Position numbers and translations under genes: made by a program. DNA of 64,000 nt, from assembly GCA_963781065.1 (NCBI GenBank), contig CAWAET010000024.1:57574-121573 (forward strand), written 5' to 3'. The stretch comes from CALZJC01 sp963781065. Lineage in GTDB: Bacteria; Acidobacteriota; Thermoanaerobaculia; Multivoradales; JAHEKO01. The notes under the pieces are model-generated. The model was given only the letters and a program-made list of their open reading frames with translations. It had not been told where the DNA came from and searched no databases. This document shows positions 39,354 to 46,455 of the stretch, in pieces. Position 1 is the first letter of the stretch, and each line of letters begins with the position of its first letter.

Positions 39354-40370
39354 TCAAGGCACGACGATGATCCGGCCGTGGGCGCGCCCGCTCTCGAGAA
39401 ACGCCATCGCGTCTGGCACCTGATCGAGCGGATAGATCCGGTCGATCACGGGCGTCAGCTTGCCCGCCTCGAGCAGTTTCCCCAGGATGTCCATGACCTC
39501 CTTCTTGGTCGGGACCGGCTCGCCCTGCGACCTCGGCAGATGGCGCACGAACAGCGACAGCGCCATCAGACCCAGCATGCGCGGAATGCTCCCCAGGAGC
39601 CGTCCCTTCGCTTTGCCAAAATGATCGTGACCGATGACGAGATACACGCCTTCGGGTGTGAGCGAGCCCTTGCACCTCCCGAGCGAGAGGTTCGAGGCGA
39701 CATCCAGGATCAGGTCGTAGCGCTGGCCCTGGCGGGTGAAGTCCTCCCGGGTGTAGTCGATAACGTGGTCCGCCCCGAGCGAGCGGATCATCTCGAGCTT
39801 GTCGCCCTGATCGACGCCGGTGACGCGAGCGCCATGCGCCTTGCCGAGCTGCACGGCCATCGAGCCCACCCCGCCACCGGCGCCGTTGACGAGCACGCTC
39901 TTGCCGGCCTCGAGCCGAGCGCTGCCGCGCAGGTTGATGAGGGCGATCAAGCCCGACGCTACGACGGCCGCGGCTTCCTCGAAGGATACCTGTGGCGGCT
40001 TGAGCGCCAGCGCCTTCTCGGAAACCGAGACGTATTCGGCGAAGGCGCCGCCGTTGCGCCACACCATCTCGACGTGGGTCTCGCCGAAGACCTCGTCGCC
40101 CGGCTCGAGCGCCGTCACGCCCTCGCCGACCGCCTCGACCACCCCGGCCACGTCCGTGCCGGGCACGGGGTCCTTAGGTTTCGGGAACCCGCCGCCCATC
40201 AGGCGTAGCGCCCACGGCCGGCCCGTCACCTCGTGCCAGACGTCCACGTGAACGCAGGAAGCTCGCATCCGCACCAGCACCTCGCCCTCGCCGGCGGCCG
40301 GTGTCTCGATCTCTCGGAGTCGGAGGACCTCTTCGGGTGGGCCGTAACGGTCCTGCACGATGGCTCGCAT
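39354..40370 (-). CDS. Zinc-independent medium-chain alcohol dehydrogenase / quinone oxidoreductase-like protein
   Basis: 338 residues from the ATG at 40368-40370 (AGGAGA upstream). The GroES-like N-terminal domain reads ETPAAGEGEVLVRMRASCVHVDVW, GTDVAGVVEAVGEGV and GDEVFG. The nucleotide-binding site VLVNGAGGGVGSMAVQLGKAHGARVTGV has the QOR-type AxxGGVG pattern. The catalytic-zinc Cys/His set of alcohol dehydrogenases is missing, which favours NADPH-dependent quinone or enone reduction. No operon partner is seen. Confidence 0.85.
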   Translation of the reverse strand: MRAIVQDRYGPPEEVLRLREIETPAAGEGEVLVRMRASCVHVDVWHEVTGRPWALRLMGGGFPKPKDPVPGTDVAGVVEAVGEGVTALEPGDEVFGETHVEMVWRNGGAFAEYVSVSEKALALKPPQVSFEEAAAVVASGLIALINLRGSARLEAGKSVLVNGAGGGVGSMAVQLGKAHGARVTGVDQGDKLEMIRSLGADHVIDYTREDFTRQGQRYDLILDVASNLSLGRCKGSLTPEGVYLVIGHDHFGKAKGRLLGSIPRMLGLMALSLFVRHLPRSQGEPVPTKKEVMDILGKLLEAGKLTPVIDRIYPLDQVPDAMAFLESGRAHGRIIVVP

Positions 40371-40697
40371 CAGGTTTCTCCTGTGGCTTGTGCCTCTGCC
40401 GACGCTCATGCCGGACGCTTCACCTTTGTCCGCATACTAACCGCCGTGCGGGCGAAGTCCGGCACCACCCGAGACCTCGGCAGGGCCTCGAGCGCTGCTC
40501 GCGCGCGGATCGCGGGCGCGACCTCGGTACAGCGGTGGGGAAGGCCTCGGAACGACGCTCCTGCGGGCTGGGCTGCTTTCGCGCGAGAGACCCAGCGCCT
40601 GCCAGGCGGGGGATTGTGAATCCCCGCGTTCACCGAATATGCGTCGCAGGCCGTGAGGGGGGACGAGCCAAGCCGGTGCGCCTGCGCCGGGGAATCG
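40371..40697. other. Intergenic stretch with one copy of a short palindromic repeat
   Basis: No gene recognised. It contains GGGGATTGTGAATCCCC at 40609-40625, one of three copies of this core in the island. Confidence 0.4.
40609..40625. repeat. 17-bp palindromic repeat, copy 1
   Basis: GGGGATT-GTG-AATCCCC, 7-bp arms. The core GATTGTGAATCCCCG recurs in the same orientation at 41692-41706. A third core copy (GGATTGTGAATCCC) lies in the IS3-type transposase fragment near 46191. Confidence 0.6.
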
Positions 40698-41609
40698 TCA
40701 TGAACGCGCGTTCTGGACTACTCCAAGGAGACTGGACACGACGGCATCAAGGCCGTCTTTGGACTTCGCCGCGACCCTGTCTGCGAGCGTGGGTGAGTGT
40801 CGGCGCACCTCCTCAAGCTCGATGTTGTGCCAGACAGGGAGGATCAGCTTGTTGCCATCTAGCTCGCGTGCCACGAGTCCGTCTAGTTCCGTCTGGGGCC
40901 ACTCTTTGGCAAAGAAGCTGGGACTCAAGACGACGACGCCGTAACGAGAACGGCTCAGACCGCTGTCGATAGATCGACGGAGGCTGTCGCCGATGCGAAG
41001 GGAGAGCTCGTCATACCAGACCCGCAGGCCTGCTGCCGAAAGAGCTTGAGCCAGCGGTCGAGCGAAACGCTCCTTGTCTTCCGATGCGTGGCAAACGAAA
41101 ACATCCCAGAGCGTAGCGGCATCTTGCTCTCGAATCTCCTCGGCCAACACGGATGTTTCCTCCTGCGGCAAGACCTCCCACAGGAGATCTGATGGCTGGA
41201 CCTCCAAGAGCGATGCCACTTCTTGGAGTTTCTGGATCGACGTCTCGATTTCCCTCAGCACCGCGGTTGGCCATCCCTGAAGCCGGTTGGCTTCAAGATC
41301 TGCGCGCCTTCTCCTGATGGAGAGCTCCAAGCCTGCTTTCAAGTATCTGCCTGTGCCAACACTGATGTCCCCAAGGCGTACCCAATCTTGGTCCGATTCA
41401 AGCAGGCGGTCACCGTAAGAGATGAGGCCTTGCAGGTCAGCCACCTCCCGCTCATAAGGTGGTGTGGCTCCGTGTTTCCGAGCGCACTCACTCCATTCGA
41501 AGACCTCCTGCAGCAGTTCTTGGAGGCCAGCCTGGATGAGGCGCAGCGACTCACCTCTCAGATTGTAAGAACCGAGATCCCGCTGGTCGTAGTCGTATTC
41601 GTAGGCCAT
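40698..41609 (-). CDS. TIR-domain protein (probable NAD-targeting or defence-type effector)
   Basis: 303 residues from the ATG at 41607-41609, preceded by GGAAGG. A helical N-terminal half (about 1-165; TGRYLKAGLELSIRRRRADLEANRL) shows no family I recognise. The C-terminal TIR domain (about 168-303) reads WDVFVCHASEDKERFARPLAQ, GLRVWYDELSLRIGDSLRRSI and YGVVVLSPSFFAKEW. Glu-201 in YDEL is the candidate catalytic residue of NAD-cleaving TIRs. Such proteins occur in anti-phage systems (Thoeris, CBASS) and as virulence factors, but no ThsA, cyclase or Argonaute gene is adjacent. Confidence 0.85.
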   Translation of the reverse strand: MAYEYDYDQRDLGSYNLRGESLRLIQAGLQELLQEVFEWSECARKHGATPPYEREVADLQGLISYGDRLLESDQDWVRLGDISVGTGRYLKAGLELSIRRRRADLEANRLQGWPTAVLREIETSIQKLQEVASLLEVQPSDLLWEVLPQEETSVLAEEIREQDAATLWDVFVCHASEDKERFARPLAQALSAAGLRVWYDELSLRIGDSLRRSIDSGLSRSRYGVVVLSPSFFAKEWPQTELDGLVARELDGNKLILPVWHNIELEEVRRHSPTLADRVAAKSKDGLDAVVSSLLGVVQNARS

Positions 41610-41691
41610 GATCCTTCCCTTGTGCCAGCCGCGATGCGGGATGGTACCAGCTAGACTCCGCGTGGAGGCTGGCTGAAGATGGGGGGCAGAA

Positions 41692-41706
41692 GATTGTGAA
41701 TCCCCG
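41692..41706. repeat. 15-bp direct repeat, copy 2
   Basis: GATTGTGAATCCCCG, identical to the core of the 40609-40625 element and in the same orientation, so the two bracket the TIR gene. The left arm is degenerate here. Confidence 0.55.
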
Positions 41707-41848
41707 TGGCGCCAGAAAGGGCAGCACGTCAAGTCGGCTAACAACTAGGCTGAAGTCTCGCATCAGCCGACCCGACAGCGAGAGGAACTGCTAGAGCTCT
41801 GGGCAGAGGTTCACGGTGAGTGCTTGAAGGGGGTCTAGGATGGGCCGC

Positions 41849-41953
41849 ATGAAGAAAGAACCGTCTGAAGACTTGGCAATTGGCATCGAGGGCTCCTTGC
41901 CTTCTGGTTTGTCGGAGGTGCAACGGTTGTCCAAGGCGCGCAGTCGCATGTAG
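41849..41953 (+). CDS. Small ORF, decayed relative of the 43650 gene
   Basis: 34 residues beginning MKKEPSEDLAIGIEG. The first ten or so codons and the upstream GGTCTAGGA match the small gene at 43650 (MKKEPTDDLAGAIEN), but the sequence then diverges. This looks like a truncated copy. Whether it is translated is uncertain. Confidence 0.35.
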   Translation: MKKEPSEDLAIGIEGSLPSGLSEVQRLSKARSRM

Positions 41954-42105
41954 AAGAGGGCTAACTACCACTGCGGAGCCGCGCGATAGGAGTCGTTGAT
42001 GCCCCGTTCTCTTCCCGCGCCTCCTCTTGGTGATCCTTGGCGGGCTGTGCGACTTTTGACCACCTGCAGCACCAGCGGCAGCCAGCTGCTAGACTGTCGG
42101 CAACA

Positions 42106-43275
42106 GTGCCCCCTCCGAACGATCGGCCCTATCGCTGGTGGATTCGTACCTTCATAGCCCTCCTTGCGGCGGGCGGGGGAATCGTCGCTCTCGTTAGCTT
42201 CGTGGTTGATACAGATTCGCGCCCATCGGGTCCGTCGGTGACGATCGATGTGCGCACCAAGGGCGACGGCACGTGGCTTCGCTACGGCCTCGTCAATGAA
42301 GGCTCGCGACGAGTCCTGACACCCAACGTGCGCACGTCTGCCTCTGAGGACGGCGGTTACCTCGAACTGCTCGAGGCCGGTGGACCCATTACTCCTACAC
42401 CATGGTACTCGCAGTTCTATTTCGGCTTGCCGCAACTGGACCTCAAGATAGTAAACAACACAGACAAAGCGCTATTGTTCACGGCAGCCACCCTCGAAGT
42501 CAGTCGCTCACGTCTCGACCCGCGGCCCGTCTTGTTGGTCGGTAGAGTGAATGAGCATGGCAAGCTGTACTTCTGGAATATAGGCTGGGGGAGAGTCTAT
42601 GACGCGACAGTGCAGTTGCAGGTGGCCGCCGAAGGGAAGACCCTCGACGGCAATACGGCCAGGACCATCGATCTAGGTACGTTCGATACATCTACGGTGA
42701 TAGACCTCACTGAGCTGTTCCGCGGTCTGGGCGTAGATCTTCCTCTGCTGCGGCGGCGCATGAGATTACTGTGGGAGCGCCCAGACGTTGGGGACTACGA
42801 TCACGCAAGGGATGCGTTGGTCGACGAGCTAGCGGGGCCGTTCAAGGACGGAGGCGGGATCACAGGTGAGATATCGTACGTTGCGGAGACGCTGGACGAG
42901 AAGAAGCGAAGACAATCGGTAAGGTTTGAAACCAGTATCTACTTTCGCATCCCGCCGCCGACGGGACCCCTTGAGCCTTCCTTCGACTACTCGGTTCTGC
43001 TGGACGTAGATCGCCGAGGGTATCGAGTGAACCTACCGCTGTCGCAGGTGATCAAACCCGGAGAAGCCGACCGGTTCACCATCACAATCGCCTCGCGGAA
43101 ATCCTCGATACACGAGTTCCGGTTGAGCCTTCTCTACAACGAGCAGGAGTCGATTACTCTTGGGCCTTTCGAGCTGAGGTTCTTCATGTCGAGGGCGGAT
43201 ACGGACAATCTCCAGGGGTTCTTGGAGGACGGAGCGGACGCGGTACCCGAGGTCGCCGCCGCGCGAGGCATGTGA
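42106..43275 (+). CDS. Membrane-anchored protein of unknown function
   Basis: 389 residues from a GTG at 42106, placed just before PPPNDRPYRWW. A single transmembrane helix (about 13-32, TFIALLAAGGGIVALVSFVV) precedes a large extracytoplasmic or cytoplasmic beta-rich domain with blocks such as LRYGLVNEGSRRVLTPNV, LYFWNIGWGRVYDATVQLQV and VLLDVDRRGYRVNLPLSQV. A TAGACT hexamer ends ten bases before the GTG, suggesting a leaderless message. Third-codon bias is weaker than in core genes, consistent with acquisition. It diverges from the TIR gene. No family was recognised. Confidence 0.65.
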   Translation: MPPPNDRPYRWWIRTFIALLAAGGGIVALVSFVVDTDSRPSGPSVTIDVRTKGDGTWLRYGLVNEGSRRVLTPNVRTSASEDGGYLELLEAGGPITPTPWYSQFYFGLPQLDLKIVNNTDKALLFTAATLEVSRSRLDPRPVLLVGRVNEHGKLYFWNIGWGRVYDATVQLQVAAEGKTLDGNTARTIDLGTFDTSTVIDLTELFRGLGVDLPLLRRRMRLLWERPDVGDYDHARDALVDELAGPFKDGGGITGEISYVAETLDEKKRRQSVRFETSIYFRIPPPTGPLEPSFDYSVLLDVDRRGYRVNLPLSQVIKPGEADRFTITIASRKSSIHEFRLSLLYNEQESITLGPFELRFFMSRADTDNLQGFLEDGADAVPEVAAARGM

Positions 43276-43649
43276 GAGCGTCGATTCGACGCCTCACCGG
43301 CGTTCTTCTTCGTCGAGAGCTGCGTCAGATAGCGGGCGTCAACCCGCGTGATCGGCTGCCGATCGGTGATCCGTAGTCCCAGACGTCGCTCCTATCGGGT
43401 GTTCCCAGGATTGCTGGGTTGCAGATTGAGGCCCGCGGTAGTGGAAGTTGGACCGGCAGACGAACTAGTGGATCCTTACGTAGTACGTAGGATCAGGAGG
43501 GCGATGCAGCAGGTTGGCCGCGATTCAGCTCTTAGGTGCCAAGCCGCCTGATTAGGAGTCAGTCGCGCTGTTGTCCCGGCGGCTAGTCGCTGGCGCTCAG
43601 GCCGGCGATCCTCGTGGCGCGCTCGCTAGTAGGTCTAGGAATCGGCTGT
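43276..43649. other. Intergenic region with a near-perfect palindrome
   Basis: No gene recognised. The notable structure is the 24-bp palindrome at 43471-43494. Confidence 0.45.
43471..43494. promoter_or_regulatory. 24-bp near-perfect palindrome (candidate operator or recombination site)
   Basis: GATCCT-TACGTA-G-TACGTA-GGATC: 11-bp arms with one bulged T and a single central base. It lies upstream of the small-gene/excisionase pair. Dyad symmetry suits a dimeric DNA-binding protein. Confidence 0.5.
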
Positions 43650-43835
43650 ATGAAGAAGGAACCAACTGATGATTTGGCTGGTGCGATCGAAAACATGGGA
43701 GAGAGCCTCCGTGCGGTCGCGAGCTTGCAGTATGTCTGCGCCAGGTGGGAACCTCGCTGCCACGCAGCAGCGGCCGGCAGCATGGAGCTCCGGGTCAGGA
43801 TTCAGAAGAGCGGCGTGGGGCGAGTCGGAAGCTGA
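43650..43835 (+). CDS. Small protein of unknown function, coupled to the excisionase-like gene
   Basis: 61 residues, starting MKKEPTDDLAGAIENMGESL. The stop overlaps the next start (TGATG), implying translational coupling. A truncated relative lies at 41849. The first 30 residues look helical, and the remainder is basic and low in recognisable features. Function unknown. Confidence 0.45.
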   Translation: MKKEPTDDLAGAIENMGESLRAVASLQYVCARWEPRCHAAAAGSMELRVRIQKSGVGRVGS

Positions 43836-44041
43836 TGACAGTAAGGCAGTTCGTTGAGGCGTATCCGGCCTTCACGGAGAGCGGCGTGCGCAAGCTACTG
43901 TTCAGAGCGGAGTTGAATCGGCTTGACGAGGTCACTGTCCGCGTGGGCCGGCGGATTCTGATCGACGCGGGGAGATTCGAGAAGTGGCTTGATCTTCCGC
44001 CGAAGGAGCGGGAGTCCAAGACTCGGCCAAGGCGGCATTGA
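43835..44041 (+). CDS. Excisionase/AlpA-like helix-turn-helix DNA-binding protein
   Basis: 68 residues. The sequence TVRQFVEAYPAFTESGVRKLLF ... RVGRRILIDAGRFEKWL fits the HTH_17 winged-helix family of excisionases and AlpA-type regulators. In these, the first helix pair binds DNA and the LID/RFxxWL end closes the fold. No integrase is present nearby. It may be an orphan of a lost mobile element or a regulator of the palindrome upstream. Confidence 0.65.
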   Translation: MTVRQFVEAYPAFTESGVRKLLFRAELNRLDEVTVRVGRRILIDAGRFEKWLDLPPKERESKTRPRRH

Positions 44042-44213
44042 GGCGCGCGTCTCTCGATCGGTGAAGCTCGCCGGAGCCGCGGTCAGGCGGCCGGGAACCC
44101 TGCCGTTCCCCGGGGCGTCTCGAGTAGCTACGGCGCGGTCTGGCTGGCGGCCGGGAGGCTCTTGACGTTGCCGAGCAACATCGCCGGCGCCGTTCAAGGT
44201 CCTCGCGGTTGGT

Positions 44214-44474
44214 CTAGCGCTCGAACAACCGCGCGAACTCGGCCACGGTCCTGACGCCGAGGAAGCGCGACGTCGGCGGATCCACGCCGGTCTCTTCTAC
44301 CATTCGCCGTGTCAACTCCGCAGCCAGCAGGGAGTGACCGCCCAACTCGTAGAAGTCATCCTCGCGAGACACCCGTTCCAGGTCCAGGGCTTGTTGCCAG
44401 AGCTCGGCCACTCTCTCCTCGAGCGGCGAGCGGAACGGCGTGGTTTCGCGCTGGCGAATCTGATCCGGTGACAT
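44214..44474 (-). CDS. Orphan acyl/peptidyl carrier protein (phosphopantetheine-binding)
   Basis: 86 residues from an ATG with AAAGGAGG eight bases upstream. A complete carrier fold is present: LEERVAELWQQALDLERVSREDDFYELGGHSLLAAELTRRM. The serine in GGHSL is the 4'-phosphopantetheine site, and the LGGHSLLA form is typical of NRPS carrier domains. No adenylation or condensation domain lies nearby. It could load an amino acid in trans or be a stranded piece of a cluster. Confidence 0.8.
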   Translation of the reverse strand: MSPDQIRQRETTPFRSPLEERVAELWQQALDLERVSREDDFYELGGHSLLAAELTRRMVEETGVDPPTSRFLGVRTVAEFARLFER

Positions 44475-44908
44475 CAGAGAGCCTCCTTTTGTGCGATCCG
44501 CGAAACTCTGCACCGACTAGCGAGCAAAGACAACACCCGATGGGGTGGTCTGATGACGGCCGGCCAGCTGCACGAACCGGTCGCCGCGGCGGGCTGCAAG
44601 GCGTAGGACTTGGCAAAGAACCAACCGCGGCCAGATGACTGTGAGTCTCCGGCGGGTTGCCCCGGCTGGACTGGGAGACGGCCCTGATTCGGAGTCCGCA
44701 GAGCGGAGTTGACTGGGTTCTGAGGTCGACGGCCCGCAAGCGCGCGGCGTGTGCCTGTGCTGACCCGACCACTTGGTCGTCGGCCGGCCTCCTATTCCCT
44801 GCAGCGGAGTACAGGCATCCTGATTAGGAATCAGATCCTATGGGGGGAGATGTAGAAAGCCGCCGTTGCGAGGCTTCTCCAAAGCCAAGTTCTGAGAAAG
44901 GAGGAGCC
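44475..44908. other. Intergenic stretch, no gene recognised
   Basis: Contains the carrier protein's ribosome site on the minus strand at its left end and an AAAGGAGGAG site for the transposase remnant at its right end. I see nothing else convincing. Confidence 0.35.
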
Positions 44909-45036
44909 ATGGGAGCAGCAGCGGCCGGCAAGCAGTATAGCGGGACGCTCTTCGTCGCTTTCGAGTTGGGATGGACCGAGTGGAAGCTAGCGTTCACTGT
45001 GGGCCTGGGGCAGAAGCCGACCGTGCGATCGCGCTG
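44909..45036 (+). mobile_element. N-terminal remnant of an IS110-type transposase
   Basis: It begins ATG with GKQYSGTLFVAFELGWTEWK and continues LAFTVGLGQKP. As I recall, this resembles the start of IS110-family transposases with a VxSCYEAGRDGFW block further on. That block is missing. The similarity stops at about 45036, just before the convergent gene at 45041, so the element is truncated. Confidence 0.5.
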
Positions 45037-45040
45037 GCTA

Positions 45041-45580
45041 TTACTCACCCACTTCACTGAGTGTCCGAGTGCGATGGAGGAGGTCACCCCAGAGGTTGTA
45101 AGTGCGGAAATCCACGGCGAAGACGTACCTACCTTCGGGGAAATTGCCGCGCCCGAAGCTGAACCAAGTGTCCCTCCAAAGACTTCGTTCATAACGTGGC
45201 TTGAGTACGGATTGGTTTTCCGCAAAAGTGCTACCATTGAATTGCGATAAAGCCACTTCCACTACCACGTCCTCGTAGCGACTGTTGACCGCGTTGACGT
45301 CGTAGTAGATTCTTATCTCATCTCGCCATCGCGGCCAGTGTATTCCGGAGACGTGGGCGGCGGCCAATGAGCCGTTCCTGTTAACGGTGTGGCTGGTCGC
45401 ATTGGTGAACTGCGAAAGCGAATGTGAGCAACTCGCACAATAGCAGGAATTGAAGTCCTGATTGCCTAGATTGCGCTGAGTGCTAGAGCCGCAGACGCAG
45501 TTCACCGCGGCGTCCAAGAGCCTGTGGATACCCCATGAAGCCACAGACCCGACGGCAATCGAGAACAGGTCCACTGCCAT
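45041..45580 (-). CDS. Cysteine-rich small protein of unknown function
   Basis: 179 residues. The first third has a possible membrane-associated helix (FSIAVGSVASWGIHRLLDAAV), then a Cys cluster, CVCGSSTQRNL ... CYCASCSHSL, that looks like a zinc-ribbon knuckle pair. The C-terminal 110 residues are beta-rich (RIYYDVNAVNSRYEDVVVEVAL, YVFAVDFRTYNLWG). Less GC-rich codon use than the core suggests it was acquired. Family not recognised. Confidence 0.55.
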   Translation of the reverse strand: MAVDLFSIAVGSVASWGIHRLLDAAVNCVCGSSTQRNLGNQDFNSCYCASCSHSLSQFTNATSHTVNRNGSLAAAHVSGIHWPRWRDEIRIYYDVNAVNSRYEDVVVEVALSQFNGSTFAENQSVLKPRYERSLWRDTWFSFGRGNFPEGRYVFAVDFRTYNLWGDLLHRTRTLSEVGE

Positions 45581-46000
45581 CTTTGAATTCCCGAACAGCT
45601 TACTATGTTGGCAGGAGCCCCTGCGAGGCGCTATGGTTGTCTTGCCGAAAGTGTAGCAGCTTCGTCAGGTTCTGAGAATAGCAGGCATCTCTAGGACTCG
45701 CAATGGGCCACCGGCCACCGGTGCTGCGAATGGGTCGTCACGCGGAATCTGCGCACCGTTGGTGCCCTTGTCAACGGCCGTTGAGAAGCGCGGCAATTCG
45801 GCGTTCTGACCGCGCTTAGGGGTTGCCTAGGCTTCAGCATGATCGTCGCGCGCGCGAGCGCGAGCGCGCGGCCGAGCGTGTTCCACCGAGAGCGGGTTCC
45901 CCATAGCCGTGGCGGGCGAGAGACTCTGCGACGTGGGGCTCCTCACCCCATCTCTGGTCCACCTAATTCGCGAGTTTCGGGCTCGTTTCGGGCAGAGCTT
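45581..46000. other. Intergenic stretch, no gene recognised
   Basis: Contains a low-complexity GCGCGAGC run near 45847-45870. No coding sequence is supported. Confidence 0.35.
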
Positions 46001-46205
46001 CAGATGAACTCGGCCCGGTACCGGGCCGAGTTCATCTGTCGCAAGCTGCCATGGGGCCTGTCGTTGTTGTACTGCTCCTTCCATGCTTCGAGGACGCCGT
46101 GAGCCTCCTCGAGATTACGAAGCCAGTGTTGCGAAAGGCACTCCCGTCTAACCAGGCTGTTGATGGCCTCGATGTAGGCATTGTCGCCGGGGATTGTGAA
46201 TCCCT
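46000..46205 (-). mobile_element. C-terminal remnant of an IS3-family (rve) transposase
   Basis: The minus strand encodes GFTIPGDNAYIEAINSLVRREC then LSQHWLRNLEEAHGVLEAWKEQYNNDRPHGSL. This is the DNAYIESxN ... YNxxRPHxSL end of IS3 OrfB integrase catalytic domains, which contains the last catalytic Glu (YIEAINS). Upstream parts are missing. The open frame extends to 46353, but with unrelated sequence. Confidence 0.75.
46001..46038. repeat. 38-bp perfect palindrome at the IS3 remnant end
   Basis: CAGATGAACTCGGCCCGGT followed directly by its exact reverse complement. Both arms encode the transposase tail NSARYRAEFI in opposite directions, so the terminus appears to be duplicated head to head. 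Confidence 0.8.
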
Positions 46206-46455
46206 TGCGTCCCGCCCAGCACTGGAGCCAAGAATCAAGTACTGACAGGCTGCCCACGACCCCGACCGCCCGAATCAGCCCGGTTGGATACAATTCTGGG
46301 TACATCGGTCTTTTGAACCAAGGTCCAGAACGGCTCAACCGGCCAGCCTGCAAGTGACTGAGGCGGAGGAACTTCGAGGCTTTCAGCGGCCAGAGGATCG
46401 GCCAGATCCTGGGTACATTTTTGGATACATCGCGGTTTCACCCACGCCCCGACCC

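Noticed and set aside
42037..42105. Upstream TTG start giving LAGC, resembling a lipobox
   Set aside because: The Cys would be at residue 4 with no preceding signal peptide. The GTG at 42106 with a -10-like site fits better.
45847..45870. GCGCGAGC-rich run as a tandem repeat or regulatory site
   Set aside because: Short low-complexity sequence without a regular unit.
46206..46353. Upstream part of the IS3 frame as coding transposase
   Set aside because: Residues before GFTIPGDNAY show none of the expected DDE-domain sequence. The open frame is probably fortuitous.
26113..46455. CRISPR array or prophage
   Set aside because: No regularly spaced repeats, and no capsid, terminase or intact integrase genes are seen in the island.
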